64,000 nt of DNA from NCBI RefSeq assembly GCF_025643255.1, contig NZ_CP087112.1, positions 682,001-746,000 on the forward strand. Reading direction: 5' to 3'. The DNA is from Halomonas sp. 7T (GTDB lineage: Bacteria > Pseudomonadota > Gammaproteobacteria > Pseudomonadales > Halomonadaceae). Below are positions 17,937 through 28,253 of the stretch, piece by piece; within the stretch, counting starts at the first letter, position 1, and the number at the start of each line of letters is the position of its first letter. The notes under the pieces were generated by a model. It did not search any database. It saw nothing but the letters and a program-made list of their open reading frames with translations, and was not told the origin of the DNA. Position numbers and translations under genes: made by a program.

Positions 17937-19874
17937 GTGAAGGTTTTAGGCGATAGGGAACAAACGCTTTGTCATAAGAAAGACGTAAGTAAGTACGGTA
18001 TAAGCGCAGCGTTGGCTATGCTGCTTATTATCCAATTAGTACTTTTTACGGCGGGTTATCGGCTAACGGCTGATGACGCGATGTTTTTACAATATGCTTG
18101 GCGTGGCTTGGACCATGTGTGGGAAGCCGCACGAGAATTTGCTTACTTGACGGGGCGTATTGGCCACTTCTTCATGACGCCACTGAATGCGTTAGGTGCC
18201 TACTGGGCAGGTAATTGGTTGACTCGGCTTTTGATGGTGCTCGGCTATTTTGGCGTCATGGTACTGATAGCTTGTTATGCTAGTCGTCTATTGGCTGCTG
18301 GGGCATGGCGTGTTACTGCATTTATGTTGCTGGGAATGCTCGCTTTGCACCCGCTCGCATACGAGCATATGCCACCGAATGCCTACCCACTGCAAAACAC
18401 CGTACCATTTCTATTAGTCTTGGCCGTGCGGCTGTGGTTAGTCACGCAAAGCCAAGCTCCGACACCACTGGTTGCTATTCTTTATGTTATACAAGGAATA
18501 GCGATGCTGGTCAGTGAGTATGTAATTCTTTTAGCGACCGCACTTATAGCAATAGAGCATTTAAACCATGCCGCAACATCTTCAGGAAATCAGCGAAAAT
18601 TTTTAGGAATATCGGTATGTGGCCCAAAGCTTCTGGCCGATACACTGTTAGTGGCCCTGGTTATGGCAATTTATTTGCTGTTTCTATGGGGATATCCGTC
18701 GCAATATGAAGGTAACAGTATTGATGGTCTGCCTAATCTTGAACGCTTCTTTTTGACCTCTGTTTATCATGTGCTGTCAGGTCTATCTTTTTATCATTTA
18801 TCTCTACCGGAAATGACGCTAGCCACATGGGGTATGACATTACTAGTGTCATTAACAACATTCGCAGCGGCTTGGTACTTGCTGTTACGTATGCCACTTC
18901 CTAGTCGTAAACAAGCTATTATTACGTTATTAGTGACGGCATTTTTCATGCTATATATGGCGTTTCCGCTAGCAGCCACCTCTCGTCAGCAGCAGTGGTG
19001 CCTTGAGTTCAATAGCTGTGGTTACCTAGATAGCCGAACGTCTTTTTTAGGGGTTGGCGTTCTACTATATTGCTGTGCTGGATTATTGTTGATTAAACGT
19101 CCTAGGCGTAAAGTGGCTCCTGTATTAGCTGCCTTACTAGCCTTGACGGCAGGGTTAAACCACGCCTCAAATCAGCGTACTGCCAATAGCATGGCACAGC
19201 GCTCCCAACCATGGGAGGCGGCAAGCCAGCTTGCATGTGAACTGCCTTCTGCTGCGGTTATACGTGCAGGATTTATTAATACGATTGACCCTCAGCAGTT
19301 AGTAGCCCTCCATGATTATGCTCAGCCGCAGTTGTACTGGCTAGAGTATATGAATCATTTGCGTTCATCGGGCCACTGTGGAGACGCTTTGGCCACTGAG
19401 CAAGATGCGATACGCAACCCTTTTTATTTACCTCTTGCTGACCCAGGTTTCGTGAAAGTAGGGAATATGCGCAGTGTAGGGTATGAGGTATTAGGTAGCG
19501 GTTGGTCCAGTATTGAGTCTTGGGGAGTGTGGAGCGATGGAGAGTCATCAAGCTTAATATTAGATCTTTCTGATCCAGAATTGGCAAACGTGTCAGCGTT
19601 AGTGCTTCATTTTAGTGTTTACTTCGGCCCGTCTATTGCGGAACAGGAAGTTGCTGTATGGGTGGAGGGTGAACTTCAGCGACGCTGGTTTTTCCCAGAA
19701 GAGGATTCTGCGAACTGCTGCCTTCGTCACATTGATGTGCGGGAACACATAGGAAAAGAAGAGGTTAAAGTGCGTCTAGATTATCAATTCCTCAGAGATC
19801 CTAGTTATCCAGGGGAAGGCGGTGATACTAGGCAGCTTGCCTTAGGACTTCGTTTACTTGAATTGGTGGAGTAG
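17937..19874 (+). CDS. Multi-pass membrane protein, possible GtrC-like glycosyltransferase
   Basis: Large membrane protein of 645 residues, not matched to a named family. About ten hydrophobic segments cover residues 20-420; after the first comes a periplasmic loop with acidic residues (RLTADDAMFLQYAWRG), as seen in GT-C glycosyltransferases. The C-terminal 150 residues are soluble, probably beta-rich (ALVLHFSVYFGPSIAEQEVA). It stands directly before GtrB- and GtrA-like genes, the position of the serotype-specific GtrC, so it may add a side-chain sugar from a polyprenyl-phosphate donor. GTG 17937 (AAGGA 9 nt upstream) was chosen; TTG 17934 is also possible. Its base composition appears more AT-rich than the flanks. 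Confidence 0.6.
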   Translation: MKVLGDREQTLCHKKDVSKYGISAALAMLLIIQLVLFTAGYRLTADDAMFLQYAWRGLDHVWEAAREFAYLTGRIGHFFMTPLNALGAYWAGNWLTRLLMVLGYFGVMVLIACYASRLLAAGAWRVTAFMLLGMLALHPLAYEHMPPNAYPLQNTVPFLLVLAVRLWLVTQSQAPTPLVAILYVIQGIAMLVSEYVILLATALIAIEHLNHAATSSGNQRKFLGISVCGPKLLADTLLVALVMAIYLLFLWGYPSQYEGNSIDGLPNLERFFLTSVYHVLSGLSFYHLSLPEMTLATWGMTLLVSLTTFAAAWYLLLRMPLPSRKQAIITLLVTAFFMLYMAFPLAATSRQQQWCLEFNSCGYLDSRTSFLGVGVLLYCCAGLLLIKRPRRKVAPVLAALLALTAGLNHASNQRTANSMAQRSQPWEAASQLACELPSAAVIRAGFINTIDPQQLVALHDYAQPQLYWLEYMNHLRSSGHCGDALATEQDAIRNPFYLPLADPGFVKVGNMRSVGYEVLGSGWSSIESWGVWSDGESSSLILDLSDPELANVSALVLHFSVYFGPSIAEQEVAVWVEGELQRRWFFPEEDSANCCLRHIDVREHIGKEEVKVRLDYQFLRDPSYPGEGGDTRQLALGLRLLELVE

Positions 19875-19879
19875 CCAGA

Positions 19880-20869
19880 ATGACCCGGAAAGAATTAGAT
19901 GCCGAGACACATTCCGTGACGTTGGGTGAGAAGACAATATCATTAGTGGTGCCCGCGTTTAATGAAGAAGCGTCTATCCCTCTATTTATTGAGGCTTTCA
20001 TGCGTGCTCGTCAGGGATGGGAATTCAACAGTGAAGTCATCTTTGTTGACGATGGATCTAGTGACGGCAGTCTGGCCCTACTGCGTCATTATGCGAGTCA
20101 ACATGAGTGTCTTAACTATATCTCTTTTTCGCGTAATTTCGGGAAAGAAATAGCGTTGTCAGCAGGTATTGATCATGCCAGCGGCCATGCTGTGGTGATG
20201 ATGGACGTGGATCTTCAACACCCTTTGTCGACAGTGCCCGAATTTGTGAAGACCTGGCATGAGCAAGGTGTAGATATTGTGTACGGTGTACGTGATGAAG
20301 ATAACCAAGAAACACCGTTAAAGCGCTGGACATCGCGACAGTTCTACCGCTTTTTTAATAAGATGGCGCACACGCGTTTGCCCGAAGGGGGAGGGGACTT
20401 TCGTCTGCTTGACCGGCGGGTGGTAGACGTCTTAAAAAGCCTGCCAGAGCGTAACCGCTTCATGAAGGGGTTATACGCTTGGGTAGGTTTTGATACCCAG
20501 GCGCTGACCTATGAACAACCACCCCGTGTGGCAGGCAATACAACGTTCAACTATTGGAAGCTCTGGAATTTCGCACTCGATGGCATTGTGAGCTTTTCCA
20601 CTTGGCCCCTACGGGTTTGGTCATATTTAGGGGTAGGCGTTGCGCTGATCGCTTTCCTTTATGGCGCTTATATCGTGTTGCGTACACTTGTACTTGGAGC
20701 GGATGTTCCAGGCTACGCATCTTTGACTGCAGGCGTCATGTTCTTAGGCGGTATGCAGCTGATTTCCATAGGTGTTATTGGCGAATATCTTGGTCGGCTG
20801 TTTATAGAAACGAAAGATCGCCCTCTGTATATCGTGGCTGAGTCGCGGGTTCCTGATAATGAAAGCTGA
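19880..20869 (+). CDS. GtrB-like polyprenyl-phosphate glycosyltransferase (GT2)
   Basis: Moves a sugar from a nucleotide donor to polyprenyl phosphate on the cytoplasmic face. It has 329 residues: GT-A fold with SLVVPAFNEEASIPLF, FVDDGSSDGS and the DXD-type MDVDLQHP, then two C-terminal membrane segments (SYLGVGVALIAFLYGAYIVL and the GVMFLGGMQLISIGVIGEYL block) typical of GtrB/DPM1-like proteins. It is 5 nt after the preceding membrane protein and overlaps the GtrA-like gene by 11 bp, so the three form one translational group. The sugar is probably glucose, by analogy only. Confidence 0.88.
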   Translation: MTRKELDAETHSVTLGEKTISLVVPAFNEEASIPLFIEAFMRARQGWEFNSEVIFVDDGSSDGSLALLRHYASQHECLNYISFSRNFGKEIALSAGIDHASGHAVVMMDVDLQHPLSTVPEFVKTWHEQGVDIVYGVRDEDNQETPLKRWTSRQFYRFFNKMAHTRLPEGGGDFRLLDRRVVDVLKSLPERNRFMKGLYAWVGFDTQALTYEQPPRVAGNTTFNYWKLWNFALDGIVSFSTWPLRVWSYLGVGVALIAFLYGAYIVLRTLVLGADVPGYASLTAGVMFLGGMQLISIGVIGEYLGRLFIETKDRPLYIVAESRVPDNES

Positions 20870-21266
20870 ATTAAGATACGCCGAAATACGCGGTTTGATA
20901 GGCCAAGTAATGCGCTTTGGCCTCGTCGGAGGGCTGGCGACGGTAGTTCACCTGTTCGTTGCTTGGTGGCTATTGCGCGTGTGGGTGGAAGGCTCTCCTT
21001 TTCTGGTCAACTTCATTGCGTTTGTAGTGGCTTTTCAGGTGTCTTTCTGGGGACACTCGCGTTTTACATTTCGTCAAAAAGGCAGTGCTTGGCGTTTTTT
21101 GTTGGTAACACTAGGTGGCTTTGCTATTAACAGTAGCCTGTTATGGGTCTTTTTGGCGTTGGGTGTTAGCTCTCCCTTCTTGGCCATCTGTTTATCGGTA
21201 TTTTTGGTGCCGTTTTTCGTTTTTCTTGCATCGCGTTTCTGGGTGTTTTCATCAGTGCCCAAGTGA
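20859..21266 (+). CDS. GtrA-family flippase-like membrane protein
   Basis: Small integral membrane protein of 135 residues with four hydrophobic segments (for example GLVGGLATVVHLFVAWWLL) and the family block FVVAFQVSFWGHSRFTF. GtrA proteins are believed to flip polyprenyl-phosphate-linked sugar to the periplasmic side for side-chain addition. It overlaps the end of the GtrB-like gene. It closes the AT-richer gtr-like segment; about 190 nt separate it from the ABC permease gene. Confidence 0.87.
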   Translation: MKAELRYAEIRGLIGQVMRFGLVGGLATVVHLFVAWWLLRVWVEGSPFLVNFIAFVVAFQVSFWGHSRFTFRQKGSAWRFLLVTLGGFAINSSLLWVFLALGVSSPFLAICLSVFLVPFFVFLASRFWVFSSVPK

Positions 21267-21454
21267 ACAGTATGTAGAGTCATTCACTCCCGAAGGCTGG
21301 TTTTTAGTTTCTTAAACCACAAGCCATGCTGAAAGGAACTTACGCCACACCTGAGTGCCTGTAACGGTGGTGCCTATTCAGCCCTTGGCTTACCATGGCG
21401 CTCTCTGCAAGGCACCTTGCGACCCAACGACTGCCCACGGCAAAAGGTAACGGA

Positions 21455-22249
21455 ATGCTGGAATCCCTAAAAGGGGCATGGCGCTATCGCCAATTTATTG
21501 CCACATCTATTCGTCACGAACTGGTCACCCGTTTTGCCCGCAGCCGAATAGGCGGCGCATGGATGATTATTCACCCGCTTTCGATGGTGCTTATCTACGC
21601 GCTGATTCTTTCAGCGGTGCTCTCTGCCAAACTGCCTGGTATCGAAAGCCAATACGCGTACGCCATCTACCTTACAGCGGGCATGCTGGGCTGGAGCTTA
21701 TTTAGCGATATTCTCAACCGCTGCTTGGGCGTATTCATTGAAAATGCCAATTTAATGAAAAAACTGGTGTTTCCCAAAATAGCGCTGCCCGTCATTATTA
21801 CAGGCTCCTGCTTGATTAATAACATTGCATTATTTGTAGTGATTTTAGTGGTGTTTGCAGTACTTGGGCATTTCACCCCAGCGACACTGTTGTGGGTGCC
21901 ACTACTCACGGGTATTACAGTGCTGCTAGCGTTGGGCTTAGGGCTGATGCTGGGTATTCTAAACGTGTTTATTCGTGATATTGGGCAGTTGATGCCTATT
22001 ATCATGCAGTTTCTCTTTTGGTTTACGCCGGTGGTATACCCCGCAGAAATTGTTCCAGAATCGCTACAAGCGGTATTGGCGTTTAATCCGCTGTTTCACT
22101 TAGTAGGCGCTTACCACAGTGTACTGGCCTATGGCCAAGCGCCTTCACTGCTAGCCTTAGGAGGCTTAACCCTGTTAGGCGGAGGTCTAGTGATGATGAG
22201 TGCCGTCCTGTTTCGTAAAGCCAGCCCAGAAATGGTGGACGCCCTATGA
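21455..22249 (+). CDS. wzm: O-polysaccharide ABC transporter permease (Wzm)
   Basis: Inner-membrane channel exporting a finished undecaprenyl-linked polysaccharide. It has 264 residues from ATG 21455, with six hydrophobic segments and the ABC2 family blocks RSRIGGAWMIIHPLSMVLIY and FWFTPVVYPAEIVPESLQAV. An open extension to 21395 exists, but MLESLKGAWRYRQFIATSIR is the usual start of the family. Its stop overlaps the start of wzt (ATGA). Its presence means that the locus uses the ABC-dependent, not the Wzy-dependent, route for at least one glycan. Confidence 0.92.
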   Translation: MLESLKGAWRYRQFIATSIRHELVTRFARSRIGGAWMIIHPLSMVLIYALILSAVLSAKLPGIESQYAYAIYLTAGMLGWSLFSDILNRCLGVFIENANLMKKLVFPKIALPVIITGSCLINNIALFVVILVVFAVLGHFTPATLLWVPLLTGITVLLALGLGLMLGILNVFIRDIGQLMPIIMQFLFWFTPVVYPAEIVPESLQAVLAFNPLFHLVGAYHSVLAYGQAPSLLALGGLTLLGGGLVMMSAVLFRKASPEMVDAL

Positions 22250-23523
22250 AGACAAACGCTCACATCGAAAAAAAGCCCCTGCTAGAAATACGTGAATTAG
22301 GCAAAGCTTACCGCCGATACCGCAACGAACTCATGCGCGTTGCCAGCTGGTTTAGCACAGTGCATGCCGAAGAAGAGACCTGGATACTTCGCGATATCAA
22401 TTTCGATGTTGCCCAGGGCGAAGCGGTAGGGATCGTAGGACAGAACGGCGCAGGCAAAAGCACACTGCTGAAAATGATTACTGGTACCTTGCGGCCCACC
22501 GAAGGATATATTCGCACCCACGGCCGTGTAGCCGCCATTTTGGAACTCGGTATGGGGTTCAATGGTGAGCTTACCGGCCGCCAAAATGTCATCCACTCAG
22601 CTGGACTAATGGGCTTTACCCACGCTCAAATTAGCCAAGCGATGGGTGATATTGAAGCCTTTGCTGAAATAGGTGACTACTTCGACAAACCCATGCGTGT
22701 CTACTCCAGCGGCATGCAGATGCGCGTCGCGTTTTCGGTAGCCACAGCGTTTCGTCCAGAAATTCTGATTGTCGATGAAGCTCTTTCAGTGGGCGATGCC
22801 TACTTTCAGCACAAAAGCTTTGACCGCATTCGCGAATTTCAGCGCCAGGGAACCTCGCTGCTGATTGTTTCCCATGACAAAGCAGCAATACAGAGCCTTT
22901 GTGACCGCGCTATTCTGCTAGAGCAGGGAAGAGTGCTGCAAGATGGCCTGCCTCAAGACATCATGGACTACTACAACGCCATTATCGCCCAAAAAGAGAA
23001 TGCCAAAGTAGAGATTACCCCGTTAGAAAGCGGTCAAATACAAACGCGTTCCGGCACGGGCGAGGCCAGTATTAACCAAGTGAGCTTACACACGGCTAAC
23101 GGTAACTCGCTCGAAGTTGTTGATGTAGGCCAGGAAGTAGAGCTGCGCATAGATGTAGCCATTCATGCCGACCTACCCGAATTGGTGATTGGCTACAAAC
23201 TCAAGGATCGAGTCGGCCAAGACGTTTTTGGAACCAATACCTGGCACACCCACCAAATAGAGCGCACGCTAATCGCAGGCGAAACGCTTACTTATCGGAT
23301 GCGGTTTAATGCCAATCTAGGCCCAGGCAGCTACTCGGTATCGCTTTCAATACACAGTGGCGATACCCACCTAACCCGTAACTACCAATGGATAGATCAC
23401 GCCCTGGTCTTCCAAATGGTTAATATGGAAAAAGACTTCTTTTTAGGCAGTAGCTGGGTCATGCCCACCATCGAATGCGAACGCCAAGCCGCAACACGCT
23501 CAGCATCTAACGAGTCAGTGTAA
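22246..23523 (+). CDS. wzt: O-polysaccharide ABC transporter ATP-binding protein (Wzt) with C-terminal glycan-binding domain
   Basis: ATPase subunit of 425 residues. Walker A GQNGAGKS is at 65-72, signature YSSGMQMRVAFSVA, Walker B ILIVDEALSVGD. After about residue 255 comes an extra beta-sandwich domain (VDVGQEVELRIDVAIHADLP to the C-terminus), the Wzt_C domain which in E. coli O8/O9a Wzt recognises the capped non-reducing end of the polymer. That fits the following gene, whose N-terminus is a methyltransferase that could make such a cap. It overlaps wzm by 4 bp and the next gene by 1 bp (TAATG). Confidence 0.93.
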   Translation: MKTNAHIEKKPLLEIRELGKAYRRYRNELMRVASWFSTVHAEEETWILRDINFDVAQGEAVGIVGQNGAGKSTLLKMITGTLRPTEGYIRTHGRVAAILELGMGFNGELTGRQNVIHSAGLMGFTHAQISQAMGDIEAFAEIGDYFDKPMRVYSSGMQMRVAFSVATAFRPEILIVDEALSVGDAYFQHKSFDRIREFQRQGTSLLIVSHDKAAIQSLCDRAILLEQGRVLQDGLPQDIMDYYNAIIAQKENAKVEITPLESGQIQTRSGTGEASINQVSLHTANGNSLEVVDVGQEVELRIDVAIHADLPELVIGYKLKDRVGQDVFGTNTWHTHQIERTLIAGETLTYRMRFNANLGPGSYSVSLSIHSGDTHLTRNYQWIDHALVFQMVNMEKDFFLGSSWVMPTIECERQAATRSASNESV

Positions 23524-26500
23524 TGGATTTTTATACCCGTTTTACCAATCACTTTCGCGGCGACAAAAACGCCATTAAAGAGCGCCTTAAGGTGTACGTG
23601 CCGCTGCTAGCCCCCATTATGGCGCGCTACCCAGACGCACAGGTGGTCGACTTAGGGTCAGGCCGCGGTGAATGGCTAGAGCTAATGCAGGAAAACGGCT
23701 GGCCCGCCAAAGGCATTGATACCAACGAAAGCATGGCCCAAGAGTGCAACGAAAGCGGCCTATACGTTGAAGTGAACGACGCCATTACCGCGTTGCAACA
23801 CACAGAAAGCAATAGCCTTGCCGCCGTCACCGGCTTTCATATTGCCGAGCATATCCCCTTTGATGGCCTGGTAACGCTAATTCAAGAAATACACCGAGCG
23901 CTACTGCCCGGTGGCGTCCTGATTCTAGAAACACCCAACCCTGAAAACCTCACCGTTGGGCTGTGGAGTTTTCACCTAGACCCCACCCATATTAAGCCGC
24001 TGCCGCCGCCGCTGTTACACTTTGTGGCAACAGACACCGGCTACGGCAAAGCCCACATTTTACGCTTAAACGGCCCCAAACCGCCGGAAGATGGCGCACC
24101 GGTGCGTCACTACTTAGACTGGGTAGTATCCGCTCACCCAGATTATGCACTGATAGCCCACAAAAAAACCGATGAAACCAGCGGCCCCTGGTTTGAGTAC
24201 CTGGAGCAGCTTACCCAAGCGCAGCAAGGCAGCTTGGAAACGTTGGCAGCCCAAATAGAAGCGCAAACCGAGCAGCTCACCCAGCTCCAACAGCAGCACA
24301 GTCAATATGAGCAAATGCTCCACACGTTACGGCAAGAAAAACAGCTGTTAGAACAACATAATGGCCACCTAGAGCACCACCTAAACAGCGTGCTGGCAAG
24401 TCGCTCATGGCGGATAACGCTTCCACTGCGCTATGTGATGGGCTGGCAGCGTCAATCAGCACAAGAGAGTGGTAAAGTGCTGAGCCGTTTGGCGCAAATT
24501 CCCTGGTTAAAACGGCTGGCGCTGAAAGTGCTCAACCGTTTTCCTAGTCTAAAAGTGCGGATTCTTAGGCACATGGCGGCAAGTGATGGACTGTTTAGCC
24601 GGGCAGGGCAGTTCCGCGAAGAAGATTTTCAAAACCTTGAGGCAGAAATTACCGCTGCCGTGCGCCTGGAAGCTGCAGCACTCAGAGATACACCGCTTGC
24701 CAAACCGTTAACAGCGCCTCAAGGGGTGCGCCTGCAAGGTCATATTAATGGCAGCTACAGCCTAGCCGCTGTTAATCGCCATTTGCTTAGCCGCTTACAC
24801 ACCAGCTCGCACGTCCCAATACTCTGTTTAGCCCCCCATGAAGGCACTCCAGAAGCACATGTGCGCAGCACCCCAGGTGGCGAGCAAGAAGTTGCCCAGT
24901 TAAATGCATTAACCGATGCTAGCGCATGGCAAACGCTCGCCCAAGAGCAGCGGGTTGCGCTCTATCACCACTACCCGCTCATCGAGCCGGACCCCACCCA
25001 CGGCTTGCCCATCGCGCTGTTTTTCTGGGAAGAGTCCTGGGTGCCCAGCGAGATGGTTAGCACCCTCAACCAGCACTATGCCGGGGTAATCGTCACTGCG
25101 TGGTTTGTAAAAAAAGTGCTGATGGATAGCGGCTGCACCCTGCCCATTCACGTAATAGCGTTACCGCTGGTCGCCAACCCGCACGCACAAAAGAGCAGCG
25201 CCGCTGACCTTTCGCGGGTAGCGGAAAAGCACAGCGTGAGCCTGCTGCATGTCTCGTCTGCCTTCCCCCGGAAAGGGGTAGATGTATTGCTGCAAGCGTT
25301 TGAAACGCTGGCAGCGAACGACCCAGCCATCACGCTTACGCTTAAAACGTTCCCCAATCCGCACAACCAAGTGGACGCTTGGGCCGAACAATACGTAAGC
25401 GAAAAGCACCGGGAACGTTTGCACATCATTATGGAGGATTATAACGCCCAGCAAATGGCCGAACTTTACCAAGCGGCCGATGTGGTCGTCCTACCCACTC
25501 GGGGCGAAGGGCTAAACATGCCCGCCATTGAAGCGGGAGAATTCAGCCGTGCATTAGTGGTAACCGGTTATGGCGCCCACACTGATTTTACCCCGTCAAA
25601 GCATTCGGGCTGGGTAAACTACTGCTTCGACCACGCTCAGTCTCACTTCAGCGCCGGCCAAGCAGTATGGGTAGAACCCAGCGTGAACAGCGTAGTAGAG
25701 CAAGTGCAGCAACAGGTGCAGTTGTTACGCCAGGGCGGCGAGCGCGCAACCCGTGCCGCTAACGAGTTGCACAATGCCATGCAGGCGCGCTTCTTCGCCC
25801 CTAGCGCAGTAAATTCGGTGCTTAGCGCGCTAGGCCGTCTACAAGCGGTTGCTCACTCGCCGGTGCCCACACTGGCTATTAGTCTATACACAAGCTGGGA
25901 TGAGCCATGCGGTATTGCCCAATACAGCGCTCACTTAGTCGAGGCGCTACAAGCGAAAGACCCTGCGCTCGCGGTCACTATTCATGCGCCGCAGCTAGCC
26001 AATAACAGTACCAATAACAGTACTAATAACAGTAATAGCGCCCCCCAAGGCAAGCTCAGCCAGCACCGCTGGCAGCGTGGCCAAAGCCCCACGTTGACAG
26101 AAGCCACTGGCAACGTTGTATGGCTACAGCACCACTTTGCCTTCTACGAGCTAGACCGAGCTTTGCAAAGCGAAGTACAGCATAGCCGACGCCAAGGTAA
26201 GCGGGTGTACATCACCCTGCACACCACGCGCCCCGTGATCGACTTTGATACACAACGTCGTCGCACGGTAGCGGCTACCCTCGCCGCGTTTGACCGAGTG
26301 TTCGTGCACACCCTCGACGACCTCAACTACCTAAAGCGTATTGGCCTAACGGATAACGTTACTCAGCTCCCACAAGGCGTCGATACGTGTCAAACCCCAC
26401 CGGCAACCAGCAGCCGCCCAGCGCCCATTATTGGCAGCTTTGGTTTCTTGCTGCCCCACAAAGGCGTCAATACGTTAATCGAAGCCTTTGCCGCCTTGCG

Positions 26501-27035
26501 CAAACAGCAGGCACTGCCGGAAGATGCCAAGCTTCGGCTGGTAACGTCCGTGCGCGACGAACCAAGCTCCCAAGAAGAGCTAGCTCGCTGCCAGCGCACC
26601 GCCAAACGGCTAGGCGTTGATAGCCACATCGAGTGGCTAACCGAGTTTCTGCCGCTGGAAGACGCCCAGCGTTATCTCTCTGAATGCAACGTGGTGGTGC
26701 TGCCATACCAGTACACCCAAGAGTCCAGCAGCGCTGCAGTACGTACCGCCGTAGCAGCGTGCCCCCATATTTTGACCACCCCAGCACCGATTTTTGATGA
26801 AGTAAAAGAAGTCGTGTGGCAAACCCAAGGGTTTGATAGCCCACACATTGCGGCTGGCATAACCCACGTGCTTAACGCGACCCCAGCGCAGCGTGAACGC
26901 TACTACCAAGCAAGAGAGCAGTGGCTGCATCAGCGTAGCTGGCCTACGCTCGCCACCCGCTATCACGGCCTGTTAAGCGCTGCATTAGTTGACCACGTGC
27001 TTCACAAGGCTGACACAATTCAGGTTGACACCTAA
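23523..27035 (+). CDS. Methyltransferase / coiled-coil / double GT4 glycosyltransferase fusion
   Basis: Very large cytosolic protein of 1170 residues. In order: class I SAM-dependent methyltransferase (motif I VVDLGSGRGEWLE near 41, up to about 210); Gln-rich coiled coil (about 229-290) ending in the ASRSWRITLPLRYV motif common in long glycosyltransferases; spacer; first GT4 domain (SSAFPRKGVDVLLQAF near 573, TRGEGLNMPAIEAGEFSRAL near 658); NNST repeat linker near 827-837; second GT4 domain (GSFGFLLPHKGVNTLIEAFA near 969, LPYQYTQESSSAAVRTA near 1060). Coupled to wzt. Reasonable roles are polymer chain extension with GDP-D-rhamnose or GDP-mannose, and terminal methylation that stops the chain, as in WbdD/WbdA systems. 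Specificity is inference. Confidence 0.82.
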   Translation: MDFYTRFTNHFRGDKNAIKERLKVYVPLLAPIMARYPDAQVVDLGSGRGEWLELMQENGWPAKGIDTNESMAQECNESGLYVEVNDAITALQHTESNSLAAVTGFHIAEHIPFDGLVTLIQEIHRALLPGGVLILETPNPENLTVGLWSFHLDPTHIKPLPPPLLHFVATDTGYGKAHILRLNGPKPPEDGAPVRHYLDWVVSAHPDYALIAHKKTDETSGPWFEYLEQLTQAQQGSLETLAAQIEAQTEQLTQLQQQHSQYEQMLHTLRQEKQLLEQHNGHLEHHLNSVLASRSWRITLPLRYVMGWQRQSAQESGKVLSRLAQIPWLKRLALKVLNRFPSLKVRILRHMAASDGLFSRAGQFREEDFQNLEAEITAAVRLEAAALRDTPLAKPLTAPQGVRLQGHINGSYSLAAVNRHLLSRLHTSSHVPILCLAPHEGTPEAHVRSTPGGEQEVAQLNALTDASAWQTLAQEQRVALYHHYPLIEPDPTHGLPIALFFWEESWVPSEMVSTLNQHYAGVIVTAWFVKKVLMDSGCTLPIHVIALPLVANPHAQKSSAADLSRVAEKHSVSLLHVSSAFPRKGVDVLLQAFETLAANDPAITLTLKTFPNPHNQVDAWAEQYVSEKHRERLHIIMEDYNAQQMAELYQAADVVVLPTRGEGLNMPAIEAGEFSRALVVTGYGAHTDFTPSKHSGWVNYCFDHAQSHFSAGQAVWVEPSVNSVVEQVQQQVQLLRQGGERATRAANELHNAMQARFFAPSAVNSVLSALGRLQAVAHSPVPTLAISLYTSWDEPCGIAQYSAHLVEALQAKDPALAVTIHAPQLANNSTNNSTNNSNSAPQGKLSQHRWQRGQSPTLTEATGNVVWLQHHFAFYELDRALQSEVQHSRRQGKRVYITLHTTRPVIDFDTQRRRTVAATLAAFDRVFVHTLDDLNYLKRIGLTDNVTQLPQGVDTCQTPPATSSRPAPIIGSFGFLLPHKGVNTLIEAFAALRKQQALPEDAKLRLVTSVRDEPSSQEELARCQRTAKRLGVDSHIEWLTEFLPLEDAQRYLSECNVVVLPYQYTQESSSAAVRTAVAACPHILTTPAPIFDEVKEVVWQTQGFDSPHIAAGITHVLNATPAQRERYYQAREQWLHQRSWPTLATRYHGLLSAALVDHVLHKADTIQVDT
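26001..26036. repeat. Three 12-bp tandem repeats in the glycosyltransferase linker
   Basis: Units aataacagtacc, aataacagtact and aataacagtaat encode N-N-S-T, N-N-S-T and N-N-S-N between the two GT4 domains. Because the unit is 12 bp, copy-number change would keep the frame and alter only linker length. Confidence 0.85.
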
Positions 27036-27068
27036 GGCTAGCCAGCCACAATACCCCATCAGCAGTAG

Positions 27069-27088
27069 CGGGCTGCCCAGGCAGCCCG
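27069..27088 (+). terminator. Hairpin after the fusion glycosyltransferase gene
   Basis: cgggctgc, loop ccag, gcagcccg, a perfect 8-bp GC-rich stem 33 nt after the stop. The following bases (tcacactatttt) are only weakly T-rich, so it may attenuate rather than stop transcription before gmd. Confidence 0.5.
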
Positions 27089-27110
27089 TCACACTATTTT
27101 GTGTGTTAAA

Positions 27111-28210
<1,100 letters not shown>

Positions 28211-28253
28211 GCAAATCTATTCAGCGCTTAAGCCAAATAACCAAGGAGCCACC

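Noticed and set aside
23627..26966. Minus-strand frames within the fusion glycosyltransferase gene
   Set aside because: All are shadows of the plus-strand frame with no motif or ribosome-binding site.
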